From an uncultured beta proteobacterium (lineage in GTDB: Bacteria > Pseudomonadota > Gammaproteobacteria > Burkholderiales > Burkholderiaceae_C): a stretch of 44,072 nt of DNA. The notes below the pieces were generated by a model. That model saw only the letters and a program-made list of their open reading frames with translations, ran no database searches and was not told the DNA's origin. The stretch is from assembly GCA_903828235.1 (NCBI GenBank), contig CAIKLM010000167.1:1-44072 (forward strand), in the 5' to 3' direction. A program made the translations under genes and the position numbers. Shown piece after piece: positions 32,623 to 43,141 of the stretch. How positions within the stretch are numbered: position 1 is the first letter of the stretch; the number at the start of each line of letters is the position of its first letter.

Positions 32623-33950
32623 GCTGGGTCGCCATCTTCCGCATGGGCCTGGTGCAGATGGCGCTGGGTGCCATCGTCGTGCTCACCACCTCCACGCTCA
32701 ACCGCGTGATGGTGGTGGAGCTGCAGCTCGCGGCCATGGTGCCGGGCCTGATGGTGGCGCTGCACTACGCGGTGCAGCTCACGCGGCCGCGCATGGGCTT
32801 CGGCTCCGACAGCGGTGGCCATCGCACGCCCTGGATCGTGGGCGGCATGGCGGTGCTGGCGCTGGGCGGCTTCGGCGCCGCCGTCGGCACGGCCTGGGCC
32901 ACCACGGCGCCCACCGCGGGGCTGCTGCTGGCCGCGGGCAGCTTCGTGCTGGTGGGCCTTGGCGTGTCGGCCACCGGCACCTCGGTGCTGGCGCTGCTGG
33001 CCACGCGCGTGCCGCCCGAGCGCCGCGCGGGTGCGGCCACGCTGGTGTGGGTGATGATGATCGTGGGCCTGGCCGGCAGCGCCGGCCTGTCCGGCCACTT
33101 CCTCGATCCCTACAGCCCGCAGCGGCTGGTGCAGGTGTCGGGCGTGGTGTCGGCGCTGGCCCTGGCCCTGGCGGTGGCCGCGATCGCCGGCGTCGAGCGC
33201 TCGGCGGCGCGCGTGACGGCCCCCAGCCAGGACCGGCCGCCCTTCCGCGCCGCGCTGGCCGAGGTCTGGCGCGAACCCGACGCCCGCCGCTTCACGGTCT
33301 TCGTGCTCGTGTCCATGCTCGCCTACAGCGCGCAGGATCTCATCCTCGAGCCCTTTGCCGGCATCCGCTTCGGCTTCTCGCCCGGCGAGAGCACGCAGCT
33401 CTCGGGCCTGCAGCACGGCGGCACGCTGGCCGGCATGCTGCTGGCCGCGATGGCCGGGCGGCGCGTGGCCGGCGTGTCGCTGGGCTCGCTGCGGCACTGG
33501 ATCCTCGGCGGCTGCCTGGCCTCGGCGCTGGCGCTGGGCGGGCTGGTGGCGGGGGCCGTGGTGGGCCCTGGCTGGCCGCTGCGCGCCAACGTGTTCCTGC
33601 TCGGCGTGGCCAACGGCGCGTTCTCGATCGCCGCCATCGGCTCGATGATGGCGCTGGCCGGCCAGGGCCGCGAGTCGCGCGAGGGCACGCGCATGGGCCT
33701 GTGGGGTGCCGCCCAGGCGGTGGGCTTCGCCGTGGGCGGCGTGGCCGGCACCGCCGCCAGCGACCTGGCGCGCTGGGCGCTGGGCTCGCAGGTGGCGGCC
33801 TACGGCCTGGTATTCGCCGTCGAGGCGGTGCTCTTCATCGCCGCAGCCGTGCTCGCGCTGCGCATCGCCATGCCCAGGCCGGTGGCCGCCACCGCGCCGC
33901 GCCCCGAACCCACAGCACGCGCGTCGCCGCGCGCAGGAGGAACCGCATGA
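32619..33950 (+). CDS. BCD-family MFS protein between bchG and bchP
   Basis: The 443-residue, about 12-helix protein starts at GTG 32619 overlapping bchG (GTGA) and ends overlapping bchP (ATGA). It belongs to the PucC/LhaA family: TLNRVMVVELQLAAMVPGLM, MGFGSDSGGHRTPWIVGG and QDLILEPFAGIRFGFSPGES parallel segments of the other two. This is the ORF428-like member usual between bchG and bchP. A role in handling or delivering bacteriochlorophyll is inferred from the context; the exact function is unproven. Confidence 0.88.
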   Translation: MSWVAIFRMGLVQMALGAIVVLTTSTLNRVMVVELQLAAMVPGLMVALHYAVQLTRPRMGFGSDSGGHRTPWIVGGMAVLALGGFGAAVGTAWATTAPTAGLLLAAGSFVLVGLGVSATGTSVLALLATRVPPERRAGAATLVWVMMIVGLAGSAGLSGHFLDPYSPQRLVQVSGVVSALALALAVAAIAGVERSAARVTAPSQDRPPFRAALAEVWREPDARRFTVFVLVSMLAYSAQDLILEPFAGIRFGFSPGESTQLSGLQHGGTLAGMLLAAMAGRRVAGVSLGSLRHWILGGCLASALALGGLVAGAVVGPGWPLRANVFLLGVANGAFSIAAIGSMMALAGQGRESREGTRMGLWGAAQAVGFAVGGVAGTAASDLARWALGSQVAAYGLVFAVEAVLFIAAAVLALRIAMPRPVAATAPRPEPTARASPRAGGTA

Positions 33951-35176
33951 ACGCATCGCAGAACGATCCGCACACCTACGACGCGGTCGTCGTTGGCGGC
34001 GGGCCTGCCGGCGCCACGGCCGCGCACGACCTCGCCCGGCAGGGCCTGAGCGTGCTGCTGCTCGACCGCGCTGGCCGCACCAAACCCTGCGGAGGCGCCA
34101 TCCCGCCGCGGCTGATCAAGGACTTCGAGATCCCCGACCACCTGCTGGTGGCCAAGGCGCGCTGCGCCCGCATGGTCTCGCCGTCCGACCAGCGCGTGGA
34201 CATCCCCATCGAGGGCGGCTTTGTGGGCATGGTCGACCGCGACGTCTTCGACGAGTGGCTGCGCGAGCGCGCCGCCGGCGCCGGCGCCGTGCGCCGCCGC
34301 GGCCGCTACACCGGGCTGACGCGCGACGCCGCCGGCACCGCCATCGTGCATTTCGAGACCGATGCCCGCGCCGTGGGCGAGGGCGGGCCGCAGGAACCGG
34401 CGCGCGCCCAGGTGCGCGCGCGCTGCGTCATCGGCGCCGACGGCGCCCGCAGCGAGGTGGCGCGGCAGAACGTGCCCGACGCGGATCGGACCAGCTACGT
34501 CTTCGCGTACCACGAGATCGTCGCCAGGCCCTCGAACCCGCCCGCTGGCTACGACCCCAGCCGCTGCGACGTGGTCTACCGCGGCGAGCTGTCGCCCGAC
34601 TTCTACGGCTGGGTGTTCCCGCACGGCGACACGCTGTCCATCGGCACCGGCAGCGCCGACAAGGGCTTCTCGCTGCGCAACGCCACCGCCAAGCTGCGCG
34701 CCGCCAGCGGCCTGGACACCGCGCCCACGCTGCGCCGCGAGGGCGCGCCCATCCCGATGAAGCCGCTGCCGCGCTGGGACAACGGGCGCGACGTGGTGCT
34801 GGCCGGCGACGCCGCCGGTGTCGTCGCCCCGGCCTCGGGCGAGGGCATCTACTACGCGATGACGGGCGGACGCCTGGCTGCCGAAGCCGCGGCCGAGTTC
34901 CTGCGCACCGGCCAGGCCAAGGCCCTGAAGCTGGCGCGCAAGCGCTTCATGCGCGAGCACGGCACGGTGTTCTGGGTGCTGGGCATCATGCAGCGCTTCT
35001 GGTACGTGAACGACAAGCGCCGCGAGCGCTTCGTCAGCATCTGCCGCGACAAGGACGTGCAGCAGCTCACCTTCGAGTCGTACATGCACAAGAAGCTGGC
35101 ACGCAAGAAGCCGATGGCGCACGTGCGGATCTTCTTCAAGGACGTGGCGCACCTGCTCGGCCTCGTTCGGGCCTGA
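33947..35176 (+). CDS. bchP: Geranylgeranyl reductase
   Basis: BchP reduces the geranylgeranyl tail of bacteriochlorophyll to phytyl. The 409-residue flavoprotein has [20 protein letters not shown] at the N-terminus, [20 protein letters not shown], and the FAD motif [26 protein letters not shown] lies seven bases before the ATG, which also overlaps the upstream stop. It closes the bchG-transporter-bchP trio. Confidence 0.96.
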   Translation: MNASQNDPHTYDAVVVGGGPAGATAAHDLARQGLSVLLLDRAGRTKPCGGAIPPRLIKDFEIPDHLLVAKARCARMVSPSDQRVDIPIEGGFVGMVDRDVFDEWLRERAAGAGAVRRRGRYTGLTRDAAGTAIVHFETDARAVGEGGPQEPARAQVRARCVIGADGARSEVARQNVPDADRTSYVFAYHEIVARPSNPPAGYDPSRCDVVYRGELSPDFYGWVFPHGDTLSIGTGSADKGFSLRNATAKLRAASGLDTAPTLRREGAPIPMKPLPRWDNGRDVVLAGDAAGVVAPASGEGIYYAMTGGRLAAEAAAEFLRTGQAKALKLARKRFMREHGTVFWVLGIMQRFWYVNDKRRERFVSICRDKDVQQLTFESYMHKKLARKKPMAHVRIFFKDVAHLLGLVRA

Positions 35177-35229
35177 CAGCTGGACCACACCTCCACGCGG
35201 ATGCGCCCCTCTTGCCGGCGCCCTTCACC

Positions 35230-35853
35230 ATGACCCGCCCGCAGGCCGACGTTGCCGAACTCGCGGTGCTCGCGCAGTACGCGCCGCACCTGGCGCAGGC
35301 CTTCGCGAGCCTGGCCTGCGACATCGCGCTGGTCATCGACCGCGAGGGCATCATCACGGCCATCGCGCACAACGAGGCGCGCAGCCTGGCCGCGGCCAGC
35401 CAGGGCTGGCTCGGCCGGCCGCTGAGCAGCACCGTGACGCTGCAGACGCGCCACAAGGTCGAGAAGCTGCTCGCCGACGTGCTGGCCACCGGCATCGCCC
35501 GGCGCCGCGAGGTGAACCTGGAGCGCGCCCCCGGCGCGCCGGCCGCCGACGACGACATCGCCGTGGCCTACACCGCGCTGCGCCTGGGACCCGACGGCCC
35601 CGCGCTCGCCGTCGGCCAGGACCTGCGCACGCTGGCGCGCATGCAGCAGCGCTTCGTGCGCGTGCAGCAGGAGCTGGAGCGCGGCTACGTGGCGGCCATG
35701 GCCGCCGAGCGCGCCGGCACGCGCGCCTTGCCGGGGCTGGACGAGGCGCCGCTGGACGAGGCCTCGCGCGCTGCCTTCGCGGCGTGGTTGCTGGCCGAGC
35801 GCCAGTCGGGAGACGTCCCGCCAGCCGCACCGCGCCGCGAGCCAGAGGCTTGA
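35230..35853 (+). CDS. HTH-less protein resembling the N-terminal domain of PpsR
   Basis: The 207-residue protein aligns along residues 28-160 with residues 28-155 of the PpsR at 30106: [16 protein letters not shown] against [31 protein letters not shown] against GEGWRGRPWRELVT, and [20 protein letters not shown] against LGRDLRATAQLQRRLVDAQQ. The linker helix follows, but then the protein ends with a Pro/Ala-rich tail; there are no further PAS domains and no HTH. It begins 53 bases after bchP with a weak ribosome-binding site. It could pair with PpsR through the N-domain/linker-helix interface and modulate it, or be a decayed copy; the frame is intact and codon use is normal. Confidence 0.8.
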   Translation: MTRPQADVAELAVLAQYAPHLAQAFASLACDIALVIDREGIITAIAHNEARSLAAASQGWLGRPLSSTVTLQTRHKVEKLLADVLATGIARRREVNLERAPGAPAADDDIAVAYTALRLGPDGPALAVGQDLRTLARMQQRFVRVQQELERGYVAAMAAERAGTRALPGLDEAPLDEASRAAFAAWLLAERQSGDVPPAAPRREPEA

Positions 35854-35933
35854 GGCTTGGGGCGGGCCGTGCCGCGGCCCGGCGCCGGCCCGCAGGGCCC
35901 GGCACCGCGCGCGGCTCGGGCACACTGGCGGAC

Positions 35934-37082
35934 ATGAGCGACACCTCCCAGGGCCCTCTGCAGGGCCTGCGCGTCATCGAGTTCGCCGGCATCGGCCCGG
36001 CGCCCCTGGCCTGCATGCTGATGGCCGACCTCGGCGCCGACGTCGTGCGCGTCGACCGCCTGGAGCCCAGCGGCCTGGGCCTGGCGCTGGCCCCGGCCGA
36101 CGACGTCAACGCCCGCGGCCGGCGCTCGGTCGCGCTCGACCTCAAGCAGCCCGCCGGCCGTGACGCCGCGCTGCGCCTGGTGGCCGGCGCCGACGTGCTG
36201 GTCGAGGGTTTCCGCCCGGGCGTGATGGAGAAGCTGGGCCTCGGCCCCGAGCCCTGCCTGGCGACGAACCCCGGCCTGGTCTACGGCCGCATGACGGGCT
36301 TCGGCCAGCAGGGCCCGCTGGCCGCGCGGGCGGGACACGACCTGAACTACGTTGCCCTCACGGGCCTGCTCAACGCCATCGGCCCCGCGGGCGGCGCGCC
36401 ACTGCCGCCGCTGAACCTGGTGGGCGACTACGGCGGCGGCGCGCTGTTTCTGGCCTTCGGCGTGATGGCGGCCCTCTGGGAGCGCCAGCGCTCCGGCCGC
36501 GGCCAGGTGGTCGACGCCGCGATGGTGGACGGCGCCGCGGCGCTGGGCTCCATCTTCTGGGGCCTGCACGCGGCCGGGCAGTGGCGTCCCGAGCGGGGCA
36601 GCAACCTGCTCGACGGCGGCGCGCCCTTCTACGCCTGCTACGAAGCCGCCGACGGCCGCTGGATGAGCCTGGCGGCGCTGGAGCCCAAGTTCTTCGCCGA
36701 GGCCGTGAGCGTGCTGGGGCTGGACGCGGCCTGGCTGCCGCGTCAGTACGAGCGCCGCGCCTGGCCGGCGCTGCGCGAGGTCATCGCGGCGGCCTTCCGC
36801 ACCCGCACGCAGGCCGCCTGGACGGAGCGCTGCGCCGCCAGCGACGGCTGCATCGCGCCGGTGCTGGACTTCGACCAGGCCGCCCAGCACCCGCATGCCC
36901 GGGCGCGCGAGGGCTTTGTCGAGGTCGGCGGCCGGCTGCAGCCGGCCCCGGCGCCGCGCTTCTCGCGCACGCCCGCGCCCCGGCCCCGGCCGGCGCCCGA
37001 GCCGGGGGCCCACACCGAGGCGGTGCTCGCCGAGGCCGGCCTCGACGTCACCGCGCTGCGCGCCGCGGGGGTGCTGCGATGA
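35934..37082 (+). CDS. CaiB/BaiF CoA transferase family protein, probably alpha-methylacyl-CoA racemase
   Basis: The 382-residue protein starts [20 protein letters not shown] and shows [40 protein letters not shown], and a catalytic-type Asp in the [20 protein letters not shown] region. The similarity is closest to racemases that epimerise 2-methylacyl-CoAs. It lies outside the photosynthesis cluster, after an 80-base GC-rich gap, and overlaps the next gene by ATGA. The substrate cannot be told from sequence alone. Confidence 0.88.
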   Translation: MSDTSQGPLQGLRVIEFAGIGPAPLACMLMADLGADVVRVDRLEPSGLGLALAPADDVNARGRRSVALDLKQPAGRDAALRLVAGADVLVEGFRPGVMEKLGLGPEPCLATNPGLVYGRMTGFGQQGPLAARAGHDLNYVALTGLLNAIGPAGGAPLPPLNLVGDYGGGALFLAFGVMAALWERQRSGRGQVVDAAMVDGAAALGSIFWGLHAAGQWRPERGSNLLDGGAPFYACYEAADGRWMSLAALEPKFFAEAVSVLGLDAAWLPRQYERRAWPALREVIAAAFRTRTQAAWTERCAASDGCIAPVLDFDQAAQHPHARAREGFVEVGGRLQPAPAPRFSRTPAPRPRPAPEPGAHTEAVLAEAGLDVTALRAAGVLR

Positions 37083-38779
37083 GCCCCGACCGCGCCCCGA
37101 CGCACGCCACGCCCGCCGACGCGCGGCGTGCCGCCTCGCTGATCCTGCTGCGCGACGGCGAGCGGGGCCTGGAGGTGCTGATGCTGCGCCGCGCCGAGCG
37201 CGACGGCGACATGCGCAGCGGCGTCACCGTGTTCCCGGGCGGCGTGCTCGACCCGCGCGACCGCGAGGCCCACGGCCGCGTGCACGGCGCCGACGACGCC
37301 ACGCTCAGCGCCCGCCTGGGCCTGCCCGAGGGCGGCCTGGACTACGCCATCGCGGCCGTGCGCGAGACCTTCGAGGAGGTCGGCCTGCTCATCGCGCGCG
37401 AGGCCGACGGCCGGCCGGTCACCCCGGCCCGGGCCCAGGCGCTGGCCCCCTGGCGCGACCGCCTGCACCGCAACGAGGCCAGCGTGCCGATGCTCTGCGA
37501 CGCCGCCGGCCTGACGCTCGACCTGAGCGGTCTCCTCTACCACAGCCACTGGCTCACGCCGCCGGGCTCGCCCAAGCGCTTCGACACGCGCTTCTTCATC
37601 ACCGCGGCGCCACAGGGCCAGCAGGCCGTGCCCGACCTGGGCGAGGCCGTGGAGCTGATGTGGCTGACCCCCGCCGAGGCGCTGTCGCGCGAGCGCGGGC
37701 TCAAGCTGCTGCCGGTGACCGAGGTCACGCTGCGCGAGCTGTCGGCCTTTGCCGACACGGCCGCGGCGCTGGCGGCGTCGCGCGCGCGCGGCACCGTGCC
37801 CTGCGTGATGCCGCGGCGCGCGCTGCGCGGCGGCCGGATGACGGTGGTGCTGCCGCATGAGCTGCCCTACGCCGAGATTGGCCGCCTCGACCCCGAGGGC
37901 CGGGCCGATGCGCTGGCCGAACTGCTGCCGGGCCGCCTGGTGTGGCTGTCGCCGCGCGTGGCGCGCCTGACGGCGCCCAACCCCGGGCCGATGACAGGCC
38001 CCGGCACCAACAGCTACCTCGTGGGCAGCGGCCACCGCTGGGTGGTGATCGACCCCGGCCCCGCGCTCGAGCCCCACGTGCAGGCGCTGGTGGCGGCGCT
38101 GCCGGCGGCCGCTGAAGGCCGCCCGGTGGCCATCCTGGCCACGCACACCCACCGCGACCACTCGCCCGCCGCCGCGCCGCTGGCCGCCGCCACGGGCGCG
38201 CCGGTGTGGGGACGCCGGCCCGGCCACCCGATGTGGCAGGACGACAGCTTCCGCCCCGACCATGAGCCCGCCGACGGCGAGCGGCTCGAACTCGGCGAGG
38301 GCGTCACGCTGCACGCCGTGCACACGCCGGGCCATGCCAGCAACCACCTGTGCTGGTGGCTCGAGCAGGAGCGGCTGCTGTTCACCGGCGACCACGTCAT
38401 GCAGGGCTCCACCGTCGTCATCAACCCGCCCGACGGCGACATGGCCGCCTACCTGCGCTCGCTGCAGGCGCTGCGCCAGGCGCACGACGCGGGCGCGCGG
38501 CCGCTGGAGTGGCTGGCGCCGGGGCACGGCTTCCTGGTCGCCGACCCGCCGGCGGTGCTGGACGCGCTGGTGGCCCACCGCCTGCGGCGCGAGGCCAAGG
38601 TGCTGGCGGCCCTGGAGGCCACGCCGCGCCTGCTGGAGGCACTGCTGCCCCGCGTGTACGACGACGTGCCGGCCGCGCTGCATGGCGTGGCGGCGCGCTC
38701 GCTGCTGGCGCACCTGCTCAAGCTGCAGGGCGAAGGGCGGGCCGTGCAGGCCGCCGAGGGCTGGTCAGGCGGCCGCTGA
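37079..38779 (+). CDS. NUDIX hydrolase - metallo-beta-lactamase fusion
   Basis: The 566-residue protein has two domains. The N-terminal ~260 residues are NUDIX-like of the NUDT7/NUDT19 type: [19 protein letters not shown], an insertion, then [19 protein letters not shown], where the REXXEE core is intact. The C-terminal part is a LACTB2-like metallo-hydrolase: [27 protein letters not shown] (metal ligands), [12 protein letters not shown] and TGDHVMQG. Hydrolysis of CoA or other nucleotide derivatives followed by thioester or phosphoester cleavage is a guess. It overlaps the racemase stop, and its 3' end overlaps the convergent bpt gene by 15 bases. Confidence 0.88.
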   Translation: MSPDRAPTHATPADARRAASLILLRDGERGLEVLMLRRAERDGDMRSGVTVFPGGVLDPRDREAHGRVHGADDATLSARLGLPEGGLDYAIAAVRETFEEVGLLIAREADGRPVTPARAQALAPWRDRLHRNEASVPMLCDAAGLTLDLSGLLYHSHWLTPPGSPKRFDTRFFITAAPQGQQAVPDLGEAVELMWLTPAEALSRERGLKLLPVTEVTLRELSAFADTAAALAASRARGTVPCVMPRRALRGGRMTVVLPHELPYAEIGRLDPEGRADALAELLPGRLVWLSPRVARLTAPNPGPMTGPGTNSYLVGSGHRWVVIDPGPALEPHVQALVAALPAAAEGRPVAILATHTHRDHSPAAAPLAAATGAPVWGRRPGHPMWQDDSFRPDHEPADGERLELGEGVTLHAVHTPGHASNHLCWWLEQERLLFTGDHVMQGSTVVINPPDGDMAAYLRSLQALRQAHDAGARPLEWLAPGHGFLVADPPAVLDALVAHRLRREAKVLAALEATPRLLEALLPRVYDDVPAALHGVAARSLLAHLLKLQGEGRAVQAAEGWSGGR

Positions 38780-39523
38780 CCCGGGCTCGTCGGCGTCGCG
38801 CCAGGTGCCGTCCAGCAGCACCTGGTGCGGCCGGAACTGCGCCTTGTAGGCCATCTTGGGGCTCTGCGCGATCCAGTAGCCCAGGTACACGTGCGGCAGC
38901 TTCAGGATGCGCGTCTGCTCGATCTGCCACAGGATGCTGTAGGTGCCGTAGCTGGTGTGCGGCTCGGGCTCGTAGAAGGTGTACACGGCCGAGATGCCGT
39001 CGGACAGCACGTCGAGGATGCTCACCATCTTCAGCGCGCCGCTCTGGCCGTCGACCCCAGGCTCGCGGAACTCCACCAGGCGCGAGTTGACGCGGCTCTG
39101 CAGCAGGAACTGCGTGTACTGGTCGACGCTGTCCTGGTCCATGCCGCCGCCGGCGTGGCGGCCGCTCTGGTAGCGCAGGTAGAGCTGGTAGTGCTCGGGC
39201 ACGAAGCCCAGCCGCAGCACGCGCGACTGCAGCGCCCCGTGCTGGCGCTGCGCGCGTTTCTGGCTGCGCGTGGGCCGGAAGCGCTCGACCGGCACGCGCA
39301 GCGGTACGCAGGCGCGGCAGCCGTCGCACCAGGGCCGGTAGGTGAACATGCCGCTGCGCCGGAAGCCGTTGGCGACCAGGCCCGAGTAGGTCTCGGCGTG
39401 GATCAGGTGGCTGGGCGTGGCGACCTGCGAGCGCGCCTGCCGGTCGGGCAGGTAGCTGCACGGGTACGGGGCCGTCGCATAGAACTGCAACGACCGCAGC
39501 GGCAATTCCTTGGGGTGCGTCAC
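38765..39523 (-). CDS. bpt: Aspartate/glutamate leucyltransferase (bacterial Ate1-like)
   Basis: Bpt transfers leucine from Leu-tRNA to N-terminal Asp/Glu of proteins, marking them for ClpS/ClpAP. The 252-residue protein has the cysteine-containing motifs [15 protein letters not shown] and [20 protein letters not shown], and [20 protein letters not shown] near the end. The ATG overlaps the aat stop, so both N-degron transferases are cotranslated, as in other proteobacteria. The gene is convergent with and overlaps the NUDIX-MBL gene by 15 bases. Confidence 0.95.
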   Translation of the reverse strand: MTHPKELPLRSLQFYATAPYPCSYLPDRQARSQVATPSHLIHAETYSGLVANGFRRSGMFTYRPWCDGCRACVPLRVPVERFRPTRSQKRAQRQHGALQSRVLRLGFVPEHYQLYLRYQSGRHAGGGMDQDSVDQYTQFLLQSRVNSRLVEFREPGVDGQSGALKMVSILDVLSDGISAVYTFYEPEPHTSYGTYSILWQIEQTRILKLPHVYLGYWIAQSPKMAYKAQFRPHQVLLDGTWRDADEPGSAAA

Positions 39524-40287
39524 GCGGGGTCGGGCGTTGGCGTGGCGGGCGGCTCCAGCAGCAGCGCCCAGTCGGCCGGATCATAGGCCCAGGCCCTGGG
39601 GCCCTCGGCCCCCGAGCTGCGGGCCACGTGGGCCAGGAAGGCCTCGCGCGGCACCTCGCGCGCGCCCAGGCTGGACAGGTGCCGCGTGTTCTGCTGGCAG
39701 TCGATCCAGTCGATGCCGTGTCGGCGGCAGGCCGCCACCAGCGCCGCCAGCGCGATCTTGCTGGCGTCGGTGGCGTGCGAGAACATCGACTCGCCGTACG
39801 CCATGCGCCCCAGCTGCACCAGGTAGAGCCCGCCCGCCAGCCGGCCCTGCACCCAGGTCTCGACGCTGTGAACGCGGCCCATGGCGCCCCAGGCGACGTA
39901 GGCGTCGCGCACCTCGGGCACGATCCAGGTGCCGTCCTGGCCCTCGCGCGGGGTCCGCGCGCAGGCGTCGATGACGGCGGCCAGGTCGTGGTCGAAGCGG
40001 ATCTCGCAGCCCGGCGTGCGCAGGAAGCGGCGGAGGGTCTTCCTCAGCGTGTGCGACAGCCGGAACTCCGCCACCGGCAGCACCATGCGCGGGTCGGGGC
40101 TCCACCACAGCGGCGGCTGGCCCGGGCTGTACCAGGGGAAGATGCCGGCGCGGTAGGCCTCTTCCAGCCGTGCCGGCGTGACGCGGCCGCCGGCCGCCAC
40201 GAGGCCCGGCGCCTCGGTGCCGGGGCCCAGCGCCACCGAGGGGTGCGGCAAGGGCTGGGTGTCGTCGATCCAGCGTATCAGCGACAT
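39520..40287 (-). CDS. aat: Leucyl/phenylalanyl-tRNA-protein transferase
   Basis: Aat adds Leu or Phe to N-terminal Lys/Arg of proteins. The 255-residue product has [20 protein letters not shown] followed by [27 protein letters not shown] and [19 protein letters not shown], all characteristic. It begins 19 bases after the prolyl oligopeptidase stop and overlaps bpt by four bases. Confidence 0.96.
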   Translation of the reverse strand: MSLIRWIDDTQPLPHPSVALGPGTEAPGLVAAGGRVTPARLEEAYRAGIFPWYSPGQPPLWWSPDPRMVLPVAEFRLSHTLRKTLRRFLRTPGCEIRFDHDLAAVIDACARTPREGQDGTWIVPEVRDAYVAWGAMGRVHSVETWVQGRLAGGLYLVQLGRMAYGESMFSHATDASKIALAALVAACRRHGIDWIDCQQNTRHLSSLGAREVPREAFLAHVARSSGAEGPRAWAYDPADWALLLEPPATPTPDPA

Positions 40288-40306
40288 GGGGGCCAGGGCG
40301 CCGCGT

Positions 40307-42463
40307 TCAGCGGTCCGCGAGCGTCTTCCAGAGGAAAGCGTACTCGATGGCCTGCATCCGCGCCCGCTGGGCGTTGTCGGCGGCGCCGCCGTGGCCGCCC
40401 TCGATGTTCTCCCAGTACCACACGCGGTGGCCCTGCTCGATCATGCGCGCGGCCATCTTGCGGGCGTGGCCCGGGTGCACGCGGTCGTCGCGCGTGCTGG
40501 TGACGAACAGCACCGGCGGCAGCTTCTGCGTCGGCTTCACGTTCTGGTAGGGGCTGTACTGCGAGATGAAGGCCCAGTGCTCGGGCTTGTCGGGGTCGCC
40601 GTACTCGGCCATCCAGCTCGCGCCGGCGAGCAGCTTGTGATAGCGGCGCATGTCCAGCAGCGGCACCTGGCAGACCACGGCGCCAAAGAGCTCCGGCCGC
40701 TGCAGCATCACCGCGCCCACCAGCAGGCCGCCGTTGCTGCCGCCCTCGATGCCCAGGTGCGCCGGGCTCGTCACCTTGTCGCGGATCAGCGCCTCGGCGA
40801 CGGCGGCGAAGTCGTCGTAGCTCTTCTGCTTGTGGCCGAGGATCGCCGCCTGGTGCCAGGCCGGACCGAACTCGCCGCCGCCGCGGATGTTGGCCAGCAC
40901 GAAGACGCCGCCCTGCGTCGTCCAGGCGCGGCCGATGCCGCCGCTGTACCAGGGCGTCATCGGCACCTCGAAGCCGCCGTAGCCGTACAGCAGCGTGGGG
41001 TTGCGGCCGTGGGCCGTCGCGCCCTTGGGCCAGACCACGAAGTAGGGCACGCGCGTGCCGTCCTTGCTGGTGGCGAAGCGCTGCTCCACGCGCATGCCCT
41101 CGGCGTTGAAGAAGCTCGGGCGCGACTTGAGCCGGTCGCGCACGTCGCTGCCGGTGCGGCCGAGCCACAGCGTGTCGGGCTGCAGGAAGTCGGCGCTGGT
41201 GAGCAGGTAGTCCTCGGCCAGCGGGTCGTCCTTCTGCAGCGGGTCGTGCAGCGGCGCCACCGACAGCGTGCCGGGGTGGGGCGCCTGCACCGCGCGGCGC
41301 GTCCAGGCCGCGCCGGGGCGGGCCGGCTGCGCCCACTCCTCGAGCCGGTTGGCCACGTTGTCCAGGATGTTCAGCACGATGCGGCTGCGCGTCGTCGTGG
41401 TGTCCTCCAGCGAGCGCGTGGCGCTGGGGGTGAACAGCGCTGTCCAGGTCGCGCGGCCGGCCAGGTAGGCCTGGGCGTCGGCCACCAGCAGCGATCCGCG
41501 CACGAAGCGCTGGGCGCCGTGCTGCCAGTCGCTGCGCAGGTCCATCAGCACGTGCTCGCGCCAGAAGCGCAGGTTGGCGTCCAGCGGCTTGGGCAGCGGC
41601 ACCAGCCGCTCGCCCTGCAGCAGCACCATCTCGGAGCTGTAGAAGTCGGGGGCGCGGAAGAACACCGTGCGCTCGAAGCCCGGCGTGCGGTCGACGCTCA
41701 CGAAAGCGTAGACGTCGTCGACGCGGCCCTCGAAGGCCGTCTTCGCATCGGCCAGCGGCGTGCCGCGCCGCCAGCGCTTGACGACGCGCGGGTAGCCGCT
41801 GGTCGTCAGCGAGCCCGGGCCGAAGTCGGTGCCGATCCAGAGGCCGTCGCCATCGGCCCAGGTGACGGAGGTCTTGGCCTCGGGCACGGTGAAGCCGCCC
41901 TCCGAAGCCGGCACGAAGCGCTTCGCGACGAGGTCGAACTCGCGCACCACGGTGGCGTCGGCGCCGCCGCGCGACAGCTGCAGCAGGCAGCGCCGGTAGG
42001 CCGGCCCGTGGCAGGTGGCGCCGCCCCAGACCCAGTTCTCGCCCTCGGCCTTGCCCAGCGCGTCGAGGTCGAGCACGGTCTCCCAGGCGGGCTGCGGCTT
42101 GCGGTACTCCTCCAGCGTCGTGCGGCGCCACAGGCCGCGCGGGTTGGCGGCGTCGCGCCAGAGGTTGTAGACGTGGCTGCCGATGCGGCGGATGGCGGGG
42201 ATCTGGTCGCGCGAGTCCAGCACCTCGCGGATGGCCTTCTCGCGCTCGGCGAAGCCGGGGCGCGCCATCAGCGCCGCCTCGGTGATGGCGTTGCGCCCGC
42301 GCACCCAGGCCAGCGCGCGCTCGCCGGTCACGTCTTCGAGCCAGAGGAAGGGGTCGGTGTCGGTGGTCATCGGGGCGGCGGCGGGCGGGGCGGCGGGGGT
42401 CTGGGCGACGGCCGGCAGGGCCAGCGCCAGCGCGGCCGCGGCCAGCAGGGACTTGAAGCTCAT
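40307..42463 (-). CDS. Secreted prolyl oligopeptidase (S9A family)
   Basis: The 718-residue serine peptidase has a signal peptide (MSFKSLLAAAALALALPAVA with AQ cleavage). The N-terminal beta-propeller region is followed by the alpha/beta hydrolase domain. The catalytic Ser is in GIEGGSNGGLLVGA, Asp in TSTRDDRVHPGHA and His in ENIEGGHGGAAD. FANIRGGGEFG-like ANIRGGGEFGPAWHQ is also typical. It cleaves after proline in short peptides, probably in the periplasm. The ATG overlaps the yaeQ stop. Confidence 0.95.
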   Translation of the reverse strand: MSFKSLLAAAALALALPAVAQTPAAPPAAAPMTTDTDPFLWLEDVTGERALAWVRGRNAITEAALMARPGFAEREKAIREVLDSRDQIPAIRRIGSHVYNLWRDAANPRGLWRRTTLEEYRKPQPAWETVLDLDALGKAEGENWVWGGATCHGPAYRRCLLQLSRGGADATVVREFDLVAKRFVPASEGGFTVPEAKTSVTWADGDGLWIGTDFGPGSLTTSGYPRVVKRWRRGTPLADAKTAFEGRVDDVYAFVSVDRTPGFERTVFFRAPDFYSSEMVLLQGERLVPLPKPLDANLRFWREHVLMDLRSDWQHGAQRFVRGSLLVADAQAYLAGRATWTALFTPSATRSLEDTTTTRSRIVLNILDNVANRLEEWAQPARPGAAWTRRAVQAPHPGTLSVAPLHDPLQKDDPLAEDYLLTSADFLQPDTLWLGRTGSDVRDRLKSRPSFFNAEGMRVEQRFATSKDGTRVPYFVVWPKGATAHGRNPTLLYGYGGFEVPMTPWYSGGIGRAWTTQGGVFVLANIRGGGEFGPAWHQAAILGHKQKSYDDFAAVAEALIRDKVTSPAHLGIEGGSNGGLLVGAVMLQRPELFGAVVCQVPLLDMRRYHKLLAGASWMAEYGDPDKPEHWAFISQYSPYQNVKPTQKLPPVLFVTSTRDDRVHPGHARKMAARMIEQGHRVWYWENIEGGHGGAADNAQRARMQAIEYAFLWKTLADR

Positions 42464-43020
42464 CGGGATTCGGGCCACAGGGCCTGGGGTTGGACTTCGA
42501 TCGACTGGGACGGGTCGGCCACCCAGACGAGGCCGTCCTGCACCGTCACCTGCAGCTGCATCGAGCGCTGGGCCAGGCCGGCCAGCGCCTGGCTCTGCGC
42601 CGACGGCAGCTGCCACACCGACAGGTTGGCCAGCCGCGTGACCTTGCCCCGCAGCGCCGACCACCACACCGGCACGCTGCTCGCGTAGGCGAACACGCTC
42701 ACGCGGGCGGCACGGCCGCAGGCCTTGGCCAGGCGGCGGTCGTCGGGCTGGCCGACCTCCACCCACTGCAGCAGCTGGCCGGAGAGGTCGTGCTGCCACA
42801 GGTCGGGCTCGTCGGCGTCGGACAGGCCGCGCGCCGCCTGCAGCGCGTCGGCGCCGTCGCCGCCGTCGGCCAGCAGGGCGTGGGCCAGCACGCGTACCAT
42901 GAGCCGCTCCTCGGTCTCGGAGGGGTGGAGGGCCAGCGTCAGCTGGTGCGTGGCGTAGACGCTGCGATCCATGTCGGCCACCTGCACGGCGGCCTTGTAG
43001 ATGGTGGACTTCAGCGCCAT
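42460..43020 (-). CDS. yaeQ: YaeQ family protein
   Basis: The 186-residue protein starts MALKSTIYKAAVQVADMDRS and contains HPSETEERLMVRVLAHALLA, EPDLWQHDLSGQLLQWVEVG and VWQLPSAQSQALAGLAQRSM, the usual pattern of YaeQ. The fold is related to PD-(D/E)XK nucleases, with the E-D-E-type acidic residues visible, but the function is not established. It ends overlapping the prolyl oligopeptidase start. Confidence 0.93.
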   Translation of the reverse strand: MALKSTIYKAAVQVADMDRSVYATHQLTLALHPSETEERLMVRVLAHALLADGGDGADALQAARGLSDADEPDLWQHDLSGQLLQWVEVGQPDDRRLAKACGRAARVSVFAYASSVPVWWSALRGKVTRLANLSVWQLPSAQSQALAGLAQRSMQLQVTVQDGLVWVADPSQSIEVQPQALWPESR

Positions 43021-43141
43021 GGCGCGTTCGGTGAACGGGGCATCGGTGTTCAGCGGGCCAGGGGCTCCGCCGCGGGGCAGGGTGCGGGCTGGCACTGTGC
43101 CACAGGCGCTGCGTGCGCCGCGGCGGCAGGGCCCCGCGCCA

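Noticed and set aside
35854..35933. GC-rich palindromic patches before the CoA racemase as a terminator
   Set aside because: Several overlapping GC repeats occur by composition, with no T tract and no single stable hairpin that I could define.
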